NCBI GenBank assembly: GCA_021777995.1
Contig: JAJYCW010000002.1
Span: 1-64,000, forward strand
Origin: a bacterium
Lineage (GTDB): Bacteria; Armatimonadota; Chthonomonadetes; Chthonomonadales; Chthonomonadaceae
Direction of reading: 5' to 3'
Length of the DNA: 64,000 nucleotides
The notes beneath the pieces were generated by a model. The model did not search any database. It was not told the DNA's origin and was given only the letters and a program-made list of their open reading frames with translations. Position numbers and translations under genes: made by a program. This document shows positions 38,471 to 48,489 of the stretch, piece after piece. Position 1 is the stretch's first letter; the number at the start of each line of letters is the position of its first letter.

Positions 38471-38499
38471 TTGACAAGGTTCTAAATTGGACGTATACT
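38471..38499 (+). promoter_or_regulatory. Consensus sigma-70-type promoter of the LacI-type regulator
   Basis: TTGACA at 38471-38476, a 17-base spacer, and TATACT at 38494-38499. Transcription would begin around 38506, inside the adjoining palindrome, with a leader of about 75 bases to ATG 38581. Confidence 0.8.
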
Positions 38500-38500
38500 A

Positions 38501-38514
38501 CTATCACGTGATAG
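38501..38514. promoter_or_regulatory. Operator-like palindrome CTATCACGTGATAG
   Basis: A perfect 14-base palindrome directly after the -10 box, covering the likely transcription start of the LacI-type gene. LacI-family proteins bind even palindromes of this length with a central CG, so autorepression is likely. The centre here is ACGT. Confidence 0.65.
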
Positions 38515-38580
38515 CCAACGCGAATGTGGTTCATCGCGATCGAATTAGCCATATCATGAGGTCTAACAAGGCCCACAGGA

Positions 38581-39666
38581 ATGATCCACTCAATGACCGA
38601 TGGCATCGTCCAAAAGACTGCTCGGGTTACGGCAGCAACTATTGCCGCCTACACAGGACTGTCACGTGCAACCGTGACTCATGTGCTGAACGGACGCGGC
38701 GCAGAACAGCGAATTCGTCAGGACACTCAGGAGCGCGTTTTGGAGGCTGCCCGGGTGCTTGGCTACCGCCCAAACGCTTCAGCGCGAGCGCTTCATACCG
38801 GCCGAACAGGAAACGTAGCACTAATACAGTCACTGAAAGGGGCCTACCTGCCGGAACGATTGTTGCTTGGGCTCACCGAAGCGTTAGGGGAGAACAACAT
38901 GTACCTCACACTCGCCGAGGTACCAGATGCCGTACTTGACGACCGAGCATATCTTCCCAAGGTATTGCGTGAACACACAGCCGACGGCCTAATCATTAAT
39001 CGCATTGTGGGTATTCCTCCCTCGTTCACTGAGGCTGTGACGACCCTGAACACCCCGGTGATCTTCCTGAATGTTAACCGTCCATTCGATACGGTCTTTC
39101 CTGACGATTTTAATGGCGGCAAATTAGCGGCACAGTATCTTGTTGAGCTTGGTCATAAGCACATTCTCTACGTTGGCTCTTCTGCTTCGGTCGAATACCA
39201 TTACAGCCATGTGGACCGCCAGGAGGGTTACCGCGCTGCTATGGAGGAAGCGGGATTGCCCTCTACAGTATTTCTGCTTCCACCACATCCTGAAACCGAC
39301 GAGCAGGTGTTAAAGGATGCCCGAGTGCAGATTGTGCGCTCGTACCTCGAGGCTGCCGCACCACGGCCAACAGCAATTGTTGCCTACGAGCTTGCCGAGG
39401 CGATGGCAGTCCTGCATGCTGTAAATCAGATGCAGATCCGGCTGCCGCAGGATCTCTCACTGGTTATGTTTCATCACCAGTTGGATCACCGCTTCTGCAT
39501 TCCGATAACCACACTCTGTAACGGTATGCACAGTGTGGGAAGGGAGGCAGTTAACCTGCTGCTAGATAAGATTGGATCGCCAGGCACGTCGTTTCCATCA
39601 CGTGTCGTCCCAATACAGTTATTGGAAGGAGCAACTAGCGGGCCAGTCCCTAATCTTGTGCGATAA
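38581..39666 (+). CDS. LacI-family transcriptional regulator
   Basis: A 361-residue regulator with an N-terminal LacI helix-turn-helix (RVTAATIAAYTGLSRATVTH then VLNGRG) and hinge (RVLEAARVLGYRPNASARAL). The C-terminal part is a periplasmic-binding-protein-like sensor (GNVALIQSLKG.., ADGLIINRIVG, GHKHILYVGSSASV, YRAAMEEAGL). It should bind an operator as a dimer and release it when a sugar-like ligand binds. The start is ATG 38581, though ATG 38593 is possible. A consensus promoter and palindrome lie directly upstream. The DUF1559 prepilin gene follows after 139 bases, a common pairing in Armatimonadota. Confidence 0.93.
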   Translation: MIHSMTDGIVQKTARVTAATIAAYTGLSRATVTHVLNGRGAEQRIRQDTQERVLEAARVLGYRPNASARALHTGRTGNVALIQSLKGAYLPERLLLGLTEALGENNMYLTLAEVPDAVLDDRAYLPKVLREHTADGLIINRIVGIPPSFTEAVTTLNTPVIFLNVNRPFDTVFPDDFNGGKLAAQYLVELGHKHILYVGSSASVEYHYSHVDRQEGYRAAMEEAGLPSTVFLLPPHPETDEQVLKDARVQIVRSYLEAAAPRPTAIVAYELAEAMAVLHAVNQMQIRLPQDLSLVMFHHQLDHRFCIPITTLCNGMHSVGREAVNLLLDKIGSPGTSFPSRVVPIQLLEGATSGPVPNLVR

Positions 39667-39805
39667 GGGCTGTAATCTACCCCGTAACCCACCACGAAAG
39701 CCTTGAAACATGGTCTTTCAACAACGGTAAATTAAATGTACCAATTAACACGATAGATCCTTCGCAACCACCAGGTCTATCTGACACTACGAAAGGAACT
39801 TGACA

Positions 39806-40669
39806 TTGAAGCGTACCGATTTCAGAGCGTTTACGCTCATTGAGCTTCTGGTAGTCATCGCAATTATTGCAATTTTAGCCGCAATTCTATTTCCTGTCTT
39901 CGCGCAAGCCCGTGAAAAGGCCAGGCAGATTAGCTGCCTTTCCAATTGCAAGCAGCTAGGGCTCTCTTACATGATGTATGTGCAGGACTATGACGAAACA
40001 TACATCTTTGCGGCGGGTGGCGCAGGTTCTGGCGGAGATGGTTGGGCCGGCCGCCTCTATCCGTATGTTAAGGACACGGCAGTTTTCAAGTGCCCCGATG
40101 ACCCGCACACCGCGACGCAAACAGGGTGGTATCAGGACTCGTATGCCGCAAATGCACTTATTGATGCAACCAACCCATTCTGGTTGTGGCAGACCATTCC
40201 TGGCGGCATGACTAATACTGGTACCATGACCATGGCGGGCCTAACAGCCCCAGCCAGCACTGTGCTACTGTACGAAACTCCAGGCACAATGCTCAGTGGA
40301 GGAAGCCTTCCGGGTGGAGCTTTTCCCGAGCCCATTACGCGCAACGGCACATTCTGGCGCACGGGTGCTGCGATGTTAACCAATCCCACAGAGAATCAGT
40401 CTATTGCCGGCACAGGCGGGAATTTCTACTGGCAGTCGCCGGTCGCGATAGACCGACACGGCAATTTCACTGTGAACGCTAATCAGACGGCGGTTGGGCA
40501 CGCGAACTTTGTCGCTGCGGACGGACATGCGAAGTTTGTAGCCTGCAGCCCGGAAAATGCGGGTCGCGGCGGCGCTGTATCGGTTGGCGATTTCTGGGAC
40601 TCGGAACAGTGCGTTTCACCAGACAAGCTTAGCGGCACTGGCTTTGAACTCACCTTCTGCCCGTACTAA
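39806..40669 (+). CDS. DUF1559-domain prepilin-type protein
   Basis: A 287-residue type IV pilin-like protein. A short basic leader (KRTDFRA) is followed by the methylation-type motif [20 protein letters not shown], where prepilin peptidase cuts before Phe and methylates it. [20 protein letters not shown] and [16 protein letters not shown] are the DUF1559 signature usual in Armatimonadota and Planctomycetota. The C-terminal part ends in [16 protein letters not shown], the H-x-G-x-A-N-x-x-F-x-D-G-H region. TTG 39806 is chosen since AAAGGA lies eight bases upstream (39792-39797). It is probably a surface or periplasmic filament-like protein whose role is unknown. Confidence 0.9.
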   Translation: MKRTDFRAFTLIELLVVIAIIAILAAILFPVFAQAREKARQISCLSNCKQLGLSYMMYVQDYDETYIFAAGGAGSGGDGWAGRLYPYVKDTAVFKCPDDPHTATQTGWYQDSYAANALIDATNPFWLWQTIPGGMTNTGTMTMAGLTAPASTVLLYETPGTMLSGGSLPGGAFPEPITRNGTFWRTGAAMLTNPTENQSIAGTGGNFYWQSPVAIDRHGNFTVNANQTAVGHANFVAADGHAKFVACSPENAGRGGAVSVGDFWDSEQCVSPDKLSGTGFELTFCPY

Positions 40670-40682
40670 ACTTCAGAATAAT

Positions 40683-40727
40683 GCCGAGGCCCCGTTGTCA
40701 TCTAACACGGGGCATCGGCTTCTTATT
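40683..40727 (+). terminator. Rho-independent terminator after the DUF1559 gene
   Basis: GCCGAGGCCCCGT (40683-40695) pairs with ACGGGGCATCGGC (40707-40719) with one mismatch, followed by TTCTTATTT. It begins 14 bases after the stop and ends just before the ribosome-binding site of the lipoprotein gene. Confidence 0.8.
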
Positions 40728-40752
40728 TGGCGCATCAAGGAGTGCTCGTTAT

Positions 40753-41016
40753 ATGAAGAGGCAATTGAAATCCATTGTACCGCTTAGCTCACTGCTGCTT
40801 GTTGTAATGACAGCTGGGTGCAGCAGCTCAAGCGGAACCAAGGCAGTATCGGTGCCGCCTACACAACTACCCGTGCAGTCGCTGGCATCACTTGCCCAAA
40901 AATGTCAGGGCAATTTCAATAATTTATCCCCGGCCGACCAGAAGACGGCCACCGAAATGGCCGGAAACCGAGCGCCACAGGCATTGCAGGCACTGTACCA
41001 ATCTGGTAGAAAGTAG
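40753..41016 (+). CDS. Small putative lipoprotein
   Basis: An 87-residue protein with a lipoprotein signal (MKRQLKSIVPLSSLLLVVM) and lipobox TAGC at about residue 23, followed by SSSSG. After lipid attachment and cleavage about 65 residues remain, with a short helical C-terminus (LSPADQKTATEMA). AAGGAG at 40737-40742 fixes the start. No family is recognised; it could be an anchored envelope protein. The gene follows the terminator of the DUF1559 gene, so its promoter is either within that hairpin region or read-through. Confidence 0.7.
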   Translation: MKRQLKSIVPLSSLLLVVMTAGCSSSSGTKAVSVPPTQLPVQSLASLAQKCQGNFNNLSPADQKTATEMAGNRAPQALQALYQSGRK

Positions 41017-41129
41017 TGCAAACGCACCGAAGTTGGCACAGCTTCCCACACTGATAGTTTGCTTCCCAACAGGAAATACGCGTTGCTGGCAAAATGGCTT
41101 CTTGCAGGCGGATATCGCCCCATTTTCGT

Positions 41130-41148
41130 GCGCCCGTTAACCGGGCGC
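41130..41148. repeat. Inverted repeat GCGCCCG/CGGGCGC
   Basis: Seven-base GC-rich arms around TTAAC, located 114 bases after the lipoprotein stop and before the small zinc-ribbon-like gene. It could work as a weak terminator, but there is no T-run. Nothing else is seen in the 264-bp gap. Confidence 0.45.
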
Positions 41149-41280
41149 ATATCAGAGGCTGCTAAACGGATTTGGGGGTAGAATAGTCTGCAAGGCTGGT
41201 GCTGCGCAGAATGAAATAGTGGGCTGTTCGATCATCGGCCGCACCGTCTGGTTTGCCAATAGCATCGGTGGGAGGTCATT

Positions 41281-41520
41281 ATGAGCAGCGAATCTACAAC
41301 AAACCTACTCAAGGGTACTCCACTAGAACACCACAGCCCGGGCGACGATCACTGTCCGCATTGTGACAGACTTGATATGATCTTCCCGTTACGGTGCCAC
41401 TGCGGAGGGCTTGTACACCGGCAGGGCGACGCAGATTGCGATGGGCCGGATAGATATATCGAAATCTGTGATTCTTGTGGCGCGCGCAATGCCGAATACT
41501 CAACGATCATAGCAATCTAA
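41281..41520 (+). CDS. Small cysteine-rich, zinc-ribbon-like protein
   Basis: A 79-residue soluble protein. Cysteines occur as CPHC, RCHCGG, DADC and CDSC, fit for one or two zinc sites of the ribbon or rubredoxin-like kind. GGGAGG lies seven bases before ATG 41281, so the start is well supported. The rest is acidic (DADCDGPDRYIEICDS). It resembles no family that I can name with certainty. It lies alone between the lipoprotein and a DUF5990 gene on the other strand. Confidence 0.65.
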   Translation: MSSESTTNLLKGTPLEHHSPGDDHCPHCDRLDMIFPLRCHCGGLVHRQGDADCDGPDRYIEICDSCGARNAEYSTIIAI

Positions 41521-41593
41521 TATAGAGATAGAATACAGGAGAACGGCCTGGTACTCGAAAAACAGACCAGCATGGAGATGGGCGGACTTGAAT

Positions 41594-42085
41594 TCACACA
41601 CTCCAGCGAACGTCGTTTGACTTAATAGATCCGCAGAGAGGTTCTCCCCGGTCATCCGTCATATCGATCTCTGCTACCACGGGCAGTTGCGACTCAATAG
41701 CTTGGTGGGCGAGCAGGTTCAATGGCGCCGTGACCTTTAGTTTAGCCCGCCGAAACATCTGCCAATCATTACCCATACGTTCGCCCCAGCTAAGATAAAT
41801 AAACCGGTCTCCAGGCTTGCCGTGAACAGCGGGGCCACGAAAATCCAAACGGTGTTCCCCGTGCGACTCAAAAACGTCAACGACTGCGGTAAATTTGGCA
41901 CCTAAGGAATTGCCTGCAATATCGTTGACAACTTCATCGCCTAATTGCAGGCCCAATCGAACATTGACACGCTCGTTAAACCTTGTGCCGGGAAGCTTGC
42001 GGCACCAAATTTCTATTTCAAGGCTTGCAATAGCGTGCACGCGCAATCTCCCCGTGATGGCGGTCGTCTGCCCGTCAACCACCAT
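41594..42085 (-). CDS. DUF5990 family protein
   Basis: A 163-residue protein. The segments VNVRLGLQLGDEVV, LDFRGPAVHGKPGDRFIYLS and FRRAKLKVTAPLNLL are what I associate with DUF5990, where a beta-rich domain has a conserved DFRGP-V-G-RFIYLSWG core. No signal peptide or metal motif is seen. The function of the family is unknown. ATG 42085 is the first start with plausible context. It stands alone; about 200 bp of AT-rich DNA upstream may hold its promoter. Confidence 0.65.
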   Translation of the reverse strand: MVVDGQTTAITGRLRVHAIASLEIEIWCRKLPGTRFNERVNVRLGLQLGDEVVNDIAGNSLGAKFTAVVDVFESHGEHRLDFRGPAVHGKPGDRFIYLSWGERMGNDWQMFRRAKLKVTAPLNLLAHQAIESQLPVVAEIDMTDDRGEPLCGSIKSNDVRWSV

Positions 42086-42292
42086 CCTGGTACCATAGGG
42101 TAAATGGGCGGAGGTTACCGACTAATCCTCCTGCAAGTTGGTACATAACAACGTAACAGCCCAAACAGGTATCTGCTTATTTTGTCACAAACAGAAGGGA
42201 TTCAACGACAAAGTATTGTAATTTGCAGATAAATCGTTGCAAATCTGGGATGTAACCCGCAATTCTAGGATGGCGCATTGCCAGTTGCGTGT

Positions 42293-42323
42293 TCACCTGC
42301 CACTTCACAATTGTGGCAGGTGA
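42293..42323 (-). terminator. Strong hairpin after the TonB receptor gene
   Basis: A perfect 11-base stem, TCACCTGCCAC with GTGGCAGGTGA, around a nine-base loop, 39 bases past the receptor stop. There is no T-run, so it may act as a transcript end or 3' stabiliser of the operon. Confidence 0.55.
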
Positions 42324-42361
42324 CGTCGCGATCCCAGTAACATAATCGAGTCCAACGAGCG

Positions 42362-44320
42362 CTAATAACTACCCGTAAGGCTTAGATAGAATGTGGTAGG
42401 TTGCCGGTCTGTTTGGTTGGGCAGTCCAGTTGGTATGTCGTTTGGATATTCAATGTGATTACCGCCAAACAGATTCAAGATGATCGCCGAAAGCGTCCAT
42501 GGATGCTTCCCAGTGGTTAGGCGGTAACCCAAACGCACGTCCGCGCGCAAATAGGCTGGAACTCGGCGGTTGCTTCCGTCCAGGATGCTCTGAGCTCCCA
42601 CGAAGTGAGCGCCTATAAACAGATTGCAACGTGGAGAGAGTTCGTCATCCAGTCCGGCGTTAATGGCATGCATGGGCGTCATTGTTCCAAGTTGGAAGGA
42701 GTTGCTTTCAGAGGGCATAAGGTAGGTGTAGTTGTAGGTCAGCTGCACGCTCTTTTTCAGCCGGGTTGCACCCTCCAGTTCCACCCCGAATACTCCTGTG
42801 GTGCCGAGGTTTGTAAAACGGAACGCCGACGGAACGCCCGGCGGATATGGCGGCGATGGCATGAGACCAAGTGGCACTGTTGTGATGTAGTTTTTCATCT
42901 CACTGTAGAAAATGGTCGCCCCAGAATAACCGTGGGATGTCTGTTGACGCCACGCAATCTCTGTGCTAGTGGTAGTTTGGGGCTTTAAAGTGCTGGTGCC
43001 GGTTGTTGGAATAGAGATACCCGGTGCGAATGGCAGTTCCGTTGTGAGGTATGAATTAACAAACGTGGGCGCCTGAAACGCTGAGCTGTAGCTAATGCGC
43101 AGGGTCTGACGGTGCGCAAGATGTTTTATCAGGCTCACACGCGGCGTAAAGTCTGAGCCATAAAGCGAGTTGTTATCAAACCGCATGCCCGCAAATAGAG
43201 TGTATCCACGTTTGAGATGGGTCTCGTCCTGCAGGTAGATGCCAGTTGACCCCTCGTATTTAGTCGCAGTACCGGTAATTGTGGACAGCTGCTGCACATA
43301 GTGCTCATCGATGCCGTATACCAGATTTGACTGGTGAGTAATCTCCCGCTCCTGGTGCAAATCGGCGTCGACCGTCTCCATTTTTGTAGAGCCAGTGGAC
43401 GCGCTATTCTGCCGTATTGTGTTGTAGCTGAACTGAAACGCCAGGGGCGAGACTTTTGATTTCTCGGAGTATGACAACGCCGCGAAATTCTCGTGATAGG
43501 TAATTCCGTTCATGTACAAGGCTTGATAAAAATCCGTAACGGCATCGGTGTGCCCTGCAGATATGCGCAACCGCGATCCTTTGGCCGGGATCGTTTCAGC
43601 GTTTAGATTGATCTGGGGAAACTGAACGCGGTCGTGCGTACCAGCACTGCTTCCGTACCCTTGTGTACCAAAGTAGCTTGCGTCTGCAGTTATGGCACTT
43701 CCATGGTGGTTTGAACCTGCCAGAAGCAGGTCAACCTCATCCGTTCGATGTGTACCCACGAGAGAGCGTAACGTGACGGAAGCACGTTTTGCCTGTTGCA
43801 GTGGCGAGTAGGTAATAATGTTGATTACGCCTTGATAGGCGTTTGCCCCGTAAAGGGCCGACCCCGGTCCCCGAACAATTTCGATTCGCTTTATCTGGTC
43901 TAGGGTAACCGGCAGCATATTCCAGAACACACCACCAAATTGGTCGTTGTACACTGGTCGGTCGTCAATCATTACGAGTAACGAGTTGTTATATTCAGTA
44001 TTAAACCCACGTATCGAGACGTTTGCAACACTTCGGTTCACCTCCATTACCTGGAGATCTGGCACGTATCGCAACACATCTAGAATATCTGTGGCACCCA
44101 TACGCCTTATCTGCTCAGCTGTTATCACCGTAACCGAACCAGGCGCGTCATCTACCTTCTCGCCAGTGCGCGAGGCGGTAGTTACCACCTGCCCGCCAGC
44201 AAATAACATCTCATTGTCGGCCGAATTGTCACGCGCGGCAGGCTGGCTCGCTGCCATACCCATGTTTCCCGCGGTAAGCAAAAGCGCCGCAGGGATAGCC
44301 ATCCATGTTGGCTTGTACAT
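42362..44320 (-). CDS. TonB-dependent outer-membrane receptor
   Basis: A 652-residue receptor. ATG 44320 is chosen because AGGAGG lies six bases upstream; an earlier ATG at 44335 overlaps the upstream stop. A signal peptide (MYKPTWMAIPAALLLTAGNM) is followed by a short region with TonB-box-like residues (QVVTTASRTGEKV). The plug domain is DAPGSVTVITAEQIRRMGAT ... RIEIVRGPGSALYGANAYQG, and the rest is a beta-barrel ending in Tyr (FYLSLTGSY). It takes up a specific ligand using TonB energy. It is the last gene of a signalling operon with a periplasmic binding protein and a two-component system, so it probably imports the sensed compound. Confidence 0.93.
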   Translation of the reverse strand: MYKPTWMAIPAALLLTAGNMGMAASQPAARDNSADNEMLFAGGQVVTTASRTGEKVDDAPGSVTVITAEQIRRMGATDILDVLRYVPDLQVMEVNRSVANVSIRGFNTEYNNSLLVMIDDRPVYNDQFGGVFWNMLPVTLDQIKRIEIVRGPGSALYGANAYQGVINIITYSPLQQAKRASVTLRSLVGTHRTDEVDLLLAGSNHHGSAITADASYFGTQGYGSSAGTHDRVQFPQINLNAETIPAKGSRLRISAGHTDAVTDFYQALYMNGITYHENFAALSYSEKSKVSPLAFQFSYNTIRQNSASTGSTKMETVDADLHQEREITHQSNLVYGIDEHYVQQLSTITGTATKYEGSTGIYLQDETHLKRGYTLFAGMRFDNNSLYGSDFTPRVSLIKHLAHRQTLRISYSSAFQAPTFVNSYLTTELPFAPGISIPTTGTSTLKPQTTTSTEIAWRQQTSHGYSGATIFYSEMKNYITTVPLGLMPSPPYPPGVPSAFRFTNLGTTGVFGVELEGATRLKKSVQLTYNYTYLMPSESNSFQLGTMTPMHAINAGLDDELSPRCNLFIGAHFVGAQSILDGSNRRVPAYLRADVRLGYRLTTGKHPWTLSAIILNLFGGNHIEYPNDIPTGLPNQTDRQPTTFYLSLTGSY

Positions 44321-44334
44321 CCAGGTCCTCCTCA

Positions 44335-45894
44335 TCAGGCAGCCTTCCTGGTACCTGCCTGCTGTTGGTCGAGTTGCTCGCGCATCGCGCTGACAAAGGT
44401 TTGGGCCAACTCCGGATCAAACTGGGTGCCGGCACCTTTTAGTATCTCCTGCAGCGCAGCCTCTATGGGCAAACCGGCCCGGTACGGGCGATCAAGAGTC
44501 ATTGCAGAATAGGCGTCTGCAACGGCCATAATTCTGCCAAGCAGAGGAATCTCTTCGCCCTTCTTGCCAAAGGGGTACCCTTTGCCATCCCACCGTTCAT
44601 GATGATGTGCAACGGCGTCGAGAATATCTGAAAGGTGTGGAAGGCCATGAATTATCGCAGCAGAAAGCGTAACATGTGTCTTCATTACCTCGTACTCTTC
44701 GTTCGTTAATTTGCCGGGCTTTCGAAGAACAGAGTCCGGTACGCCTATTTTGCCTACATCGTGCAACAAGCCCGCTATGCGAACAATCTCTAATGTGGCG
44801 TCCGACATTCCCATGGTGCGTGCCAACTGCAAGGCAAACTCGGTCATATGCTCAGAGTGTGCTCGCGTATATTTGTCCTTATGGTCTACAGCAGTTACCA
44901 GGCCATCCAGCACGGTATAAGCGTTGTGAGTAGGCTTCTTATCCTCGTCATATTCCACCATATGAAGCGTAACTCTATCGCCACCGTGATGTTTACTTTC
45001 GTAGAGCGCTGCATCTGCGGCTGCTAGGAGTGATACCGAGGATCGGCCAGTGGTTTGAGAGTCTGCTACGCCAAAGCAGAGCTTGATGGGTAGCGCAGTT
45101 CCTTCTGGATTAACGAACGGATGTTCCACTAAAGCGACTCGAATCTGATCAGCTATGCGGCATACATCCGCACCAGATCCGTCTGGGTAAACCAACAGAA
45201 ACTCATCCCCGCCGCACCTTCCGACCATAACAGAGCCACCACATACTCTGGTTAGTAGACCAGAAACGTGCTTAAGTATCTCATCGCCTACAGGATGCCC
45301 ATAGGTATCGTTGAGCATTTTGAAACTGTCCATATCCATGAGGCAGATCGCTACACTCTCACGAAGCGAAAGAGCTTCGGTCAATTTCTGATGAATTGTG
45401 CGGTAGTTCAGCAGGCCGGTGAGGCCATCGCGTTCGGCAAGGTGTGCCAGGCGTGCACGAGCGTGCTCGAGTTCTGAGACGCGTGCCTGCAACTCGCCTA
45501 TCAGCCTGCCGTTCTCCGTCTTGAGATGGCGGCGTTCGATTGCCCGGTCTACTACGGCGTTAAGTTCCGTAATATCGTCCAGGGGCTTTAGAAGGTAATC
45601 GAAGACATTTCCGGTCTTGAATGCTTCCACTGCATTTTCAAGGTTTCCGTGCCCGGTAAGAATGATGAACTCTGTGTTGGGGGCTATCGATTTAGCCCTT
45701 TCTAACAGTCCCATTCCGTCCAGTCGAGGCATCTTCATGTCTGATACAATAAGGTCGAACTCTTCATCTACCAGACGTTCCGCTGCCTCCATGCCATCAC
45801 ACGCCAACACGACCTCATGTCCGCCTCGCTTCAACTGGCGGCCCAGCAGGAGCCGCAGCCCCTCTTCGTCGTCGGTTAGTAAAATCTTAGCCAT
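44335..45894 (-). CDS. Response regulator with GGDEF and HD-GYP domains
   Basis: A 519-residue REC-GGDEF-HD-GYP protein. The receiver domain (KILLTDDEEGLRLLLGRQLK) has the phospho-accepting Asp in IVSDMKMP and Lys in LLKPLDD. A GGDEF domain follows (TGLLNYRTIHQKL; VGRCGGDEFLLVYP at the active site). A C-terminal HD-GYP domain has HDVGKIGVP and HHERWDGKGYPFG. It can in principle both make and break cyclic di-GMP. ATG 45894 is preferred, with AAGGG upstream; GTG 45912 is an alternative. The cognate kinase is encoded directly upstream and the TonB receptor overlaps its stop. Confidence 0.93.
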   Translation of the reverse strand: MAKILLTDDEEGLRLLLGRQLKRGGHEVVLACDGMEAAERLVDEEFDLIVSDMKMPRLDGMGLLERAKSIAPNTEFIILTGHGNLENAVEAFKTGNVFDYLLKPLDDITELNAVVDRAIERRHLKTENGRLIGELQARVSELEHARARLAHLAERDGLTGLLNYRTIHQKLTEALSLRESVAICLMDMDSFKMLNDTYGHPVGDEILKHVSGLLTRVCGGSVMVGRCGGDEFLLVYPDGSGADVCRIADQIRVALVEHPFVNPEGTALPIKLCFGVADSQTTGRSSVSLLAAADAALYESKHHGGDRVTLHMVEYDEDKKPTHNAYTVLDGLVTAVDHKDKYTRAHSEHMTEFALQLARTMGMSDATLEIVRIAGLLHDVGKIGVPDSVLRKPGKLTNEEYEVMKTHVTLSAAIIHGLPHLSDILDAVAHHHERWDGKGYPFGKKGEEIPLLGRIMAVADAYSAMTLDRPYRAGLPIEAALQEILKGAGTQFDPELAQTFVSAMREQLDQQQAGTRKAA

Positions 45895-46019
45895 TGGTTT
45901 GTCGCCCTTCACTACGGTTCGATTCTTGCAAACTACTCAACTTCCGTACCCGGCGACAACAGGGTCTGCCCCAGAGATTGAGCATTGTATTATCGGCCAG
46001 ATAATCTTAAACAAGATAT

Positions 46020-48461
46020 CTAAGCTGCAATTTTGTTAGTTAACTCACCATCGATCCACTCAGGAAAATCGAGTGTAAATTGTGCCCCGTTGTTACTTTT
46101 GACGGAAATGGTGGCGTTGTGCTTTTTCAGGATACTGTGACTTATGGACAAGCCCAGGCCAGTACCTTTGCCTGGCGCCTTCGTGGTAAAAAATGGATCG
46201 AATATGCGGGCAGCAGCCTCCTCAGGTATGCCTGGCCCGTTGTCCGCGAACACCACCCTTACGCGCCCGTCTGATACCTCGCTAGTGATGGTAATCAGCG
46301 CTCCCTCAACCTCATCCAGTGCATCGCGCGCGTTAGTTATCAGGTTCAATAGCACCTGCTCCAATTCATTGGTGTCCCCCGACACACATGGATTTGCCTC
46401 CGAAAGCTGAAGCTTCACCTCAATGTTGTGTGCTTTGAGCTGCGCACCCACCAGTATAAAGCAGTCTTCTATGGTGTTGTTAATGCTCACCATTGTATGT
46501 TCATCTGTTCCTGCGCGGCTGAATGTTCGCAGGTGACGCACAATCTTAACCATTCTGCCGGTTTGGCCAATGATAAGATTGAGGTCCTCGCGAAGGTCTC
46601 CTTCCACACCAGGATCCTGTACCAGCTGCTGCGCAATCCCACGAATGATAGCAAGGGGTTGGTTAAGCTCGTGTGCAACGCCCGCAGAGAGTGTCCCAAG
46701 GGAAGCAAGTTTGGCAGATTGCACCAGTTGGCCCTCCGTCTCTTGCAGCTCCTCACGGCTAGTCTGAAGCGACTGGCTCATGGTGTTGAAGGCTCTAGCC
46801 ATCTCCACAAGCTCCACCGGGCCCTCTTCCTCTACCCGCCTATCGAGATGGCCATGGGCAATATCGGCAGCAGCGGATGAGAGTTGCTGCACTGGACGCA
46901 CTAGTGCCCGAGCGGTGTAATGCGCAGCGAATGCAGTGGCGGCACAAGCGAGCAGGCTAATTAGCAGGGCAGTCAAAGAGATGCGTCGGTTTGCCATTGC
47001 AATAGCGGTGCGTGCTACGGGCTTAAGACGGGTACTCATCGTTTGCGACACCGTATCGGCTACTGCGCTCATCTTGTTATTCGTTTCGGAAATTGATTGG
47101 CGCGTTTCGGTCTGCAATGCACCTTGCAGCACTTGCTTCTGGTGCTCTATCTGTCGTCGCTCACCGTTTCGAAGAGCGATAAGGGCACCACTCACCTTCT
47201 GGCTCATGGCATGTCGTGCGCGGGATTCGATCACCGCAAGCTGGGTTTGAAGTTTATGCGATGCCTTATTCGCCTGCGAGGCAGCCATGGTGGTCAAGCC
47301 GCTACGCGCGCTCGCGACCGTTCGCTCTATTGCGTTGTTCAGGCTAACGATAGGCTGCATTGCCTCTTGGCGCGGTACTACCGCTGTAACGCGCCAGCCT
47401 AGCGCCCTTAGAGCCACGGATGCGGTCAGTGCACCTCTGGGTACTTGCCTACCCGCTACTAGCCGGTGGCCAGAAGCATCCTGAACAAGTGCAAATCCAC
47501 TCGTGCCAATACGCGCCTCGGCAATCTCACTCCAGATCTCGTCCAGCGAATAGGTTGCAGCAAGCACACCCACCGAATGACCTGCGAACTCGGTAATGGG
47601 TACGGCTAGTCGAAGCATCGGACCGCCATCGGACTCCTTGTGTCGGGCCAAGCCCACGAACGTCGCTCCGGATAAGGCGCGCCTAAACCATCGTTCACTT
47701 GATCGGTTAACCAGTTCACTCGGTAGAACTAGTTGATTTGCGGAGCACTTGGTGACCTCCTGGCCCCGCGCATTTAGAACGGCTACGGTGCGGAATTCTG
47801 GTACCCTTCGCACAAGTGCATCCAGTTTTACTTTGCGGTCGGTAGCATCTCCCGTGCCCATGTCCACCATCTGAGCGGTTAGTTTAAGAAAGACCGGTGC
47901 GGAGTTAATCCTCTCCTCCAGCCGATCCGCAAGAGCAAGGGCGCGGCCTCTAACCACCTCGCGGTTCAGTGCCAACATTGCAGCCTGTGTTATTGTTCCT
48001 GCTCGGTGCTGCATATCATAGGCAAAACGCGCGAGAAGGAGCCCCTGCTGCACCTGTGATGTTTTAAGCACATCATTTTGCATGGCTATTGAATTGTCCA
48101 AGCCGCGATTAAGCGCCTGAGAACTCAATGTGGAAAATTCTGTTGCAGCATGGTTAAAATTGCGACCCTGAATGGTAGAGAGAGCACTTGTCATACTGTT
48201 TACGCTGGCAAGCGATGTCTGCCGTGCGCGCTCAGCACTAGACTTCACTGCCGCCCCGCCCAACGACTTAAAGCGCCTTGAAGCATCGTTCACAATGGAC
48301 TGGTTAGTGGATCTCATACGGTCCACCGTCCAGCCAATCTGGTCACGGCTCAAACGCGCCATTGCCAAAATGGTGACGAGCACACCCACGGCAGTCAACG
48401 TAACAAAATTGCGAAACAGCCTACTGGCCATCCTGTTTCCGTTTTTGATGTAATTGGTCAA
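46020..48461 (-). CDS. Membrane sensor histidine kinase (Cache-type sensor, HAMP)
   Basis: An 813-residue kinase. The start is TTG 48461 after GGGGGGAG (seven bases away); ATG 48431 is possible. Order: TM1 ([16 protein letters not shown]), a large periplasmic part of ~480 residues with a Cache-like domain ([36 protein letters not shown]), coiled-coil stretches, and TM2 ([18 protein letters not shown]). HAMP ([17 protein letters not shown]) follows, then the HisKA domain with His597 in [15 protein letters not shown], and HATPase with [21 protein letters not shown] and [10 protein letters not shown]. It is preceded by the binding-protein gene and followed by the response regulator gene. Confidence 0.92.
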   Translation of the reverse strand: MTNYIKNGNRMASRLFRNFVTLTAVGVLVTILAMARLSRDQIGWTVDRMRSTNQSIVNDASRRFKSLGGAAVKSSAERARQTSLASVNSMTSALSTIQGRNFNHAATEFSTLSSQALNRGLDNSIAMQNDVLKTSQVQQGLLLARFAYDMQHRAGTITQAAMLALNREVVRGRALALADRLEERINSAPVFLKLTAQMVDMGTGDATDRKVKLDALVRRVPEFRTVAVLNARGQEVTKCSANQLVLPSELVNRSSERWFRRALSGATFVGLARHKESDGGPMLRLAVPITEFAGHSVGVLAATYSLDEIWSEIAEARIGTSGFALVQDASGHRLVAGRQVPRGALTASVALRALGWRVTAVVPRQEAMQPIVSLNNAIERTVASARSGLTTMAASQANKASHKLQTQLAVIESRARHAMSQKVSGALIALRNGERRQIEHQKQVLQGALQTETRQSISETNNKMSAVADTVSQTMSTRLKPVARTAIAMANRRISLTALLISLLACAATAFAAHYTARALVRPVQQLSSAAADIAHGHLDRRVEEEGPVELVEMARAFNTMSQSLQTSREELQETEGQLVQSAKLASLGTLSAGVAHELNQPLAIIRGIAQQLVQDPGVEGDLREDLNLIIGQTGRMVKIVRHLRTFSRAGTDEHTMVSINNTIEDCFILVGAQLKAHNIEVKLQLSEANPCVSGDTNELEQVLLNLITNARDALDEVEGALITITSEVSDGRVRVVFADNGPGIPEEAAARIFDPFFTTKAPGKGTGLGLSISHSILKKHNATISVKSNNGAQFTLDFPEWIDGELTNKIAA

Positions 48462-48489
48462 AACGAACTCCCCCCAATAGCGACCGTAC

